NCBI GenBank assembly: GCA_002099365.1
Contig: MSED01000006.1
Location: 248,001-312,000 of the forward strand
Length of the DNA stretch: 64,000 nt
Direction of reading: 5' to 3'
Origin: Phialophora verrucosa
Taxonomy: Eukaryota > Ascomycota > Eurotiomycetes > Chaetothyriales > Herpotrichiellaceae
Shown here: positions 63,767 through 64,000 of the stretch, one piece after another
Position numbering within the stretch: position 1 is the first letter of the stretch
How the letters are laid out: each line of letters starts with the position of its first letter
Position numbers and translations under genes: made by a program
The notes under the pieces: model-generated
Told to the model about the DNA's origin: nothing
Seen by the model: only the letters and a program-made list of their open reading frames with translations
Database searches by the model: none

Positions 63767-64000
63767 CCCTGTGTAATTGGACCCATGCCCACTGGGCACA
63801 AGCGAAAAGTCTGCCATCCTCCCCAAGCCCGCACCGACGGGCGTTCCCCAGCTCTTGATACAATTAGGCACCTAGTCGATGGCTGTTGTGATGCCCGCTA
63901 TCGCGCGTTCGATTCTGCGCAGATTACGCGATGTCTTCGGCGAAACTGGGAACCGGTGGAGAAGGAAGGGTGAAGTTGGCCGATAATCGGTGTGATGTAG

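Overview
The window reads as nuclear DNA of a filamentous ascomycete (Pezizomycotina). Most genes carry one to five short introns (about 45-140 nt) with GTRNGT-like donors and CTRAC/CTGAC-like branch sites. The gene content is typical of moulds: a zymogenic chitin synthase, a CAP59-type mannosyltransferase, a CYP505-type P450:reductase fusion, an X-intrinsic aquaporin, secreted proteases and fungal Sec14, BTB and FAD-monooxygenase families. Class or genus cannot be decided from the sequence. I found no rRNA, convincing tRNA, CRISPR array, origin or intact transposon. The ends cut genes or intergenic DNA; the first gene lacks its 5' end.

Layout. 0-4 kb: the 3' part of a D-2-hydroxyacid dehydrogenase (with an odd intron), then a secreted Thr-rich protein with a Cys-rich tail. 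4.6-8.4 kb: a phosphatidylserine-decarboxylase-family enzyme convergent with an X-intrinsic aquaporin, then a small DUF3253 protein. 8.5-14.7 kb: an Inn1/Fic1-like C2 protein of cytokinesis and the rRNA-processing factor Utp15. 15.8-20.6 kb: an aspartic protease whose first catalytic Asp lies on a 30-nt exon, a CAP59-type mannosyltransferase and a HIT hydrolase with a possible long N-terminal form. 21-26 kb: a small unknown protein, 2.3 kb without a recognisable gene, and a membrane-anchored Sec14-like protein.

26.4-37.8 kb is the most accessory-looking part. It holds two paralogous secreted HExxH proteins that share an intron position and exactly the same motif position, enclosing an NmrA-like regulator/oxidoreductase and a GST, with an FAD monooxygenase after 2.5 kb of gene-free DNA. 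38-48 kb: LMW tyrosine phosphatase, chitin synthase, a TMEM234-like membrane protein, a disordered Ser-rich protein, a single-pass membrane protein with a Thr/Ser-rich head, and a BTB protein with an acidic 30-nt repeat. 48-64 kb: PhyH dioxygenase, short-chain dehydrogenase, MOT1-like molybdate transporter, a Prp24/SART3-like splicing factor divergent from mitochondrial ribosomal protein uL22m, the CYP505 fusion, and a four-helix claudin-like fungal membrane protein.

Most genes are independent housekeeping or wall/membrane functions. Spliced models were built by joining exons so that frame and family motifs continue; in every spliced model the summed exon length is divisible by three. The least understood items are the HExxH pair, the Cys-rich secreted protein at 1.7-3.1 kb and the four-helix membrane protein at the right end.
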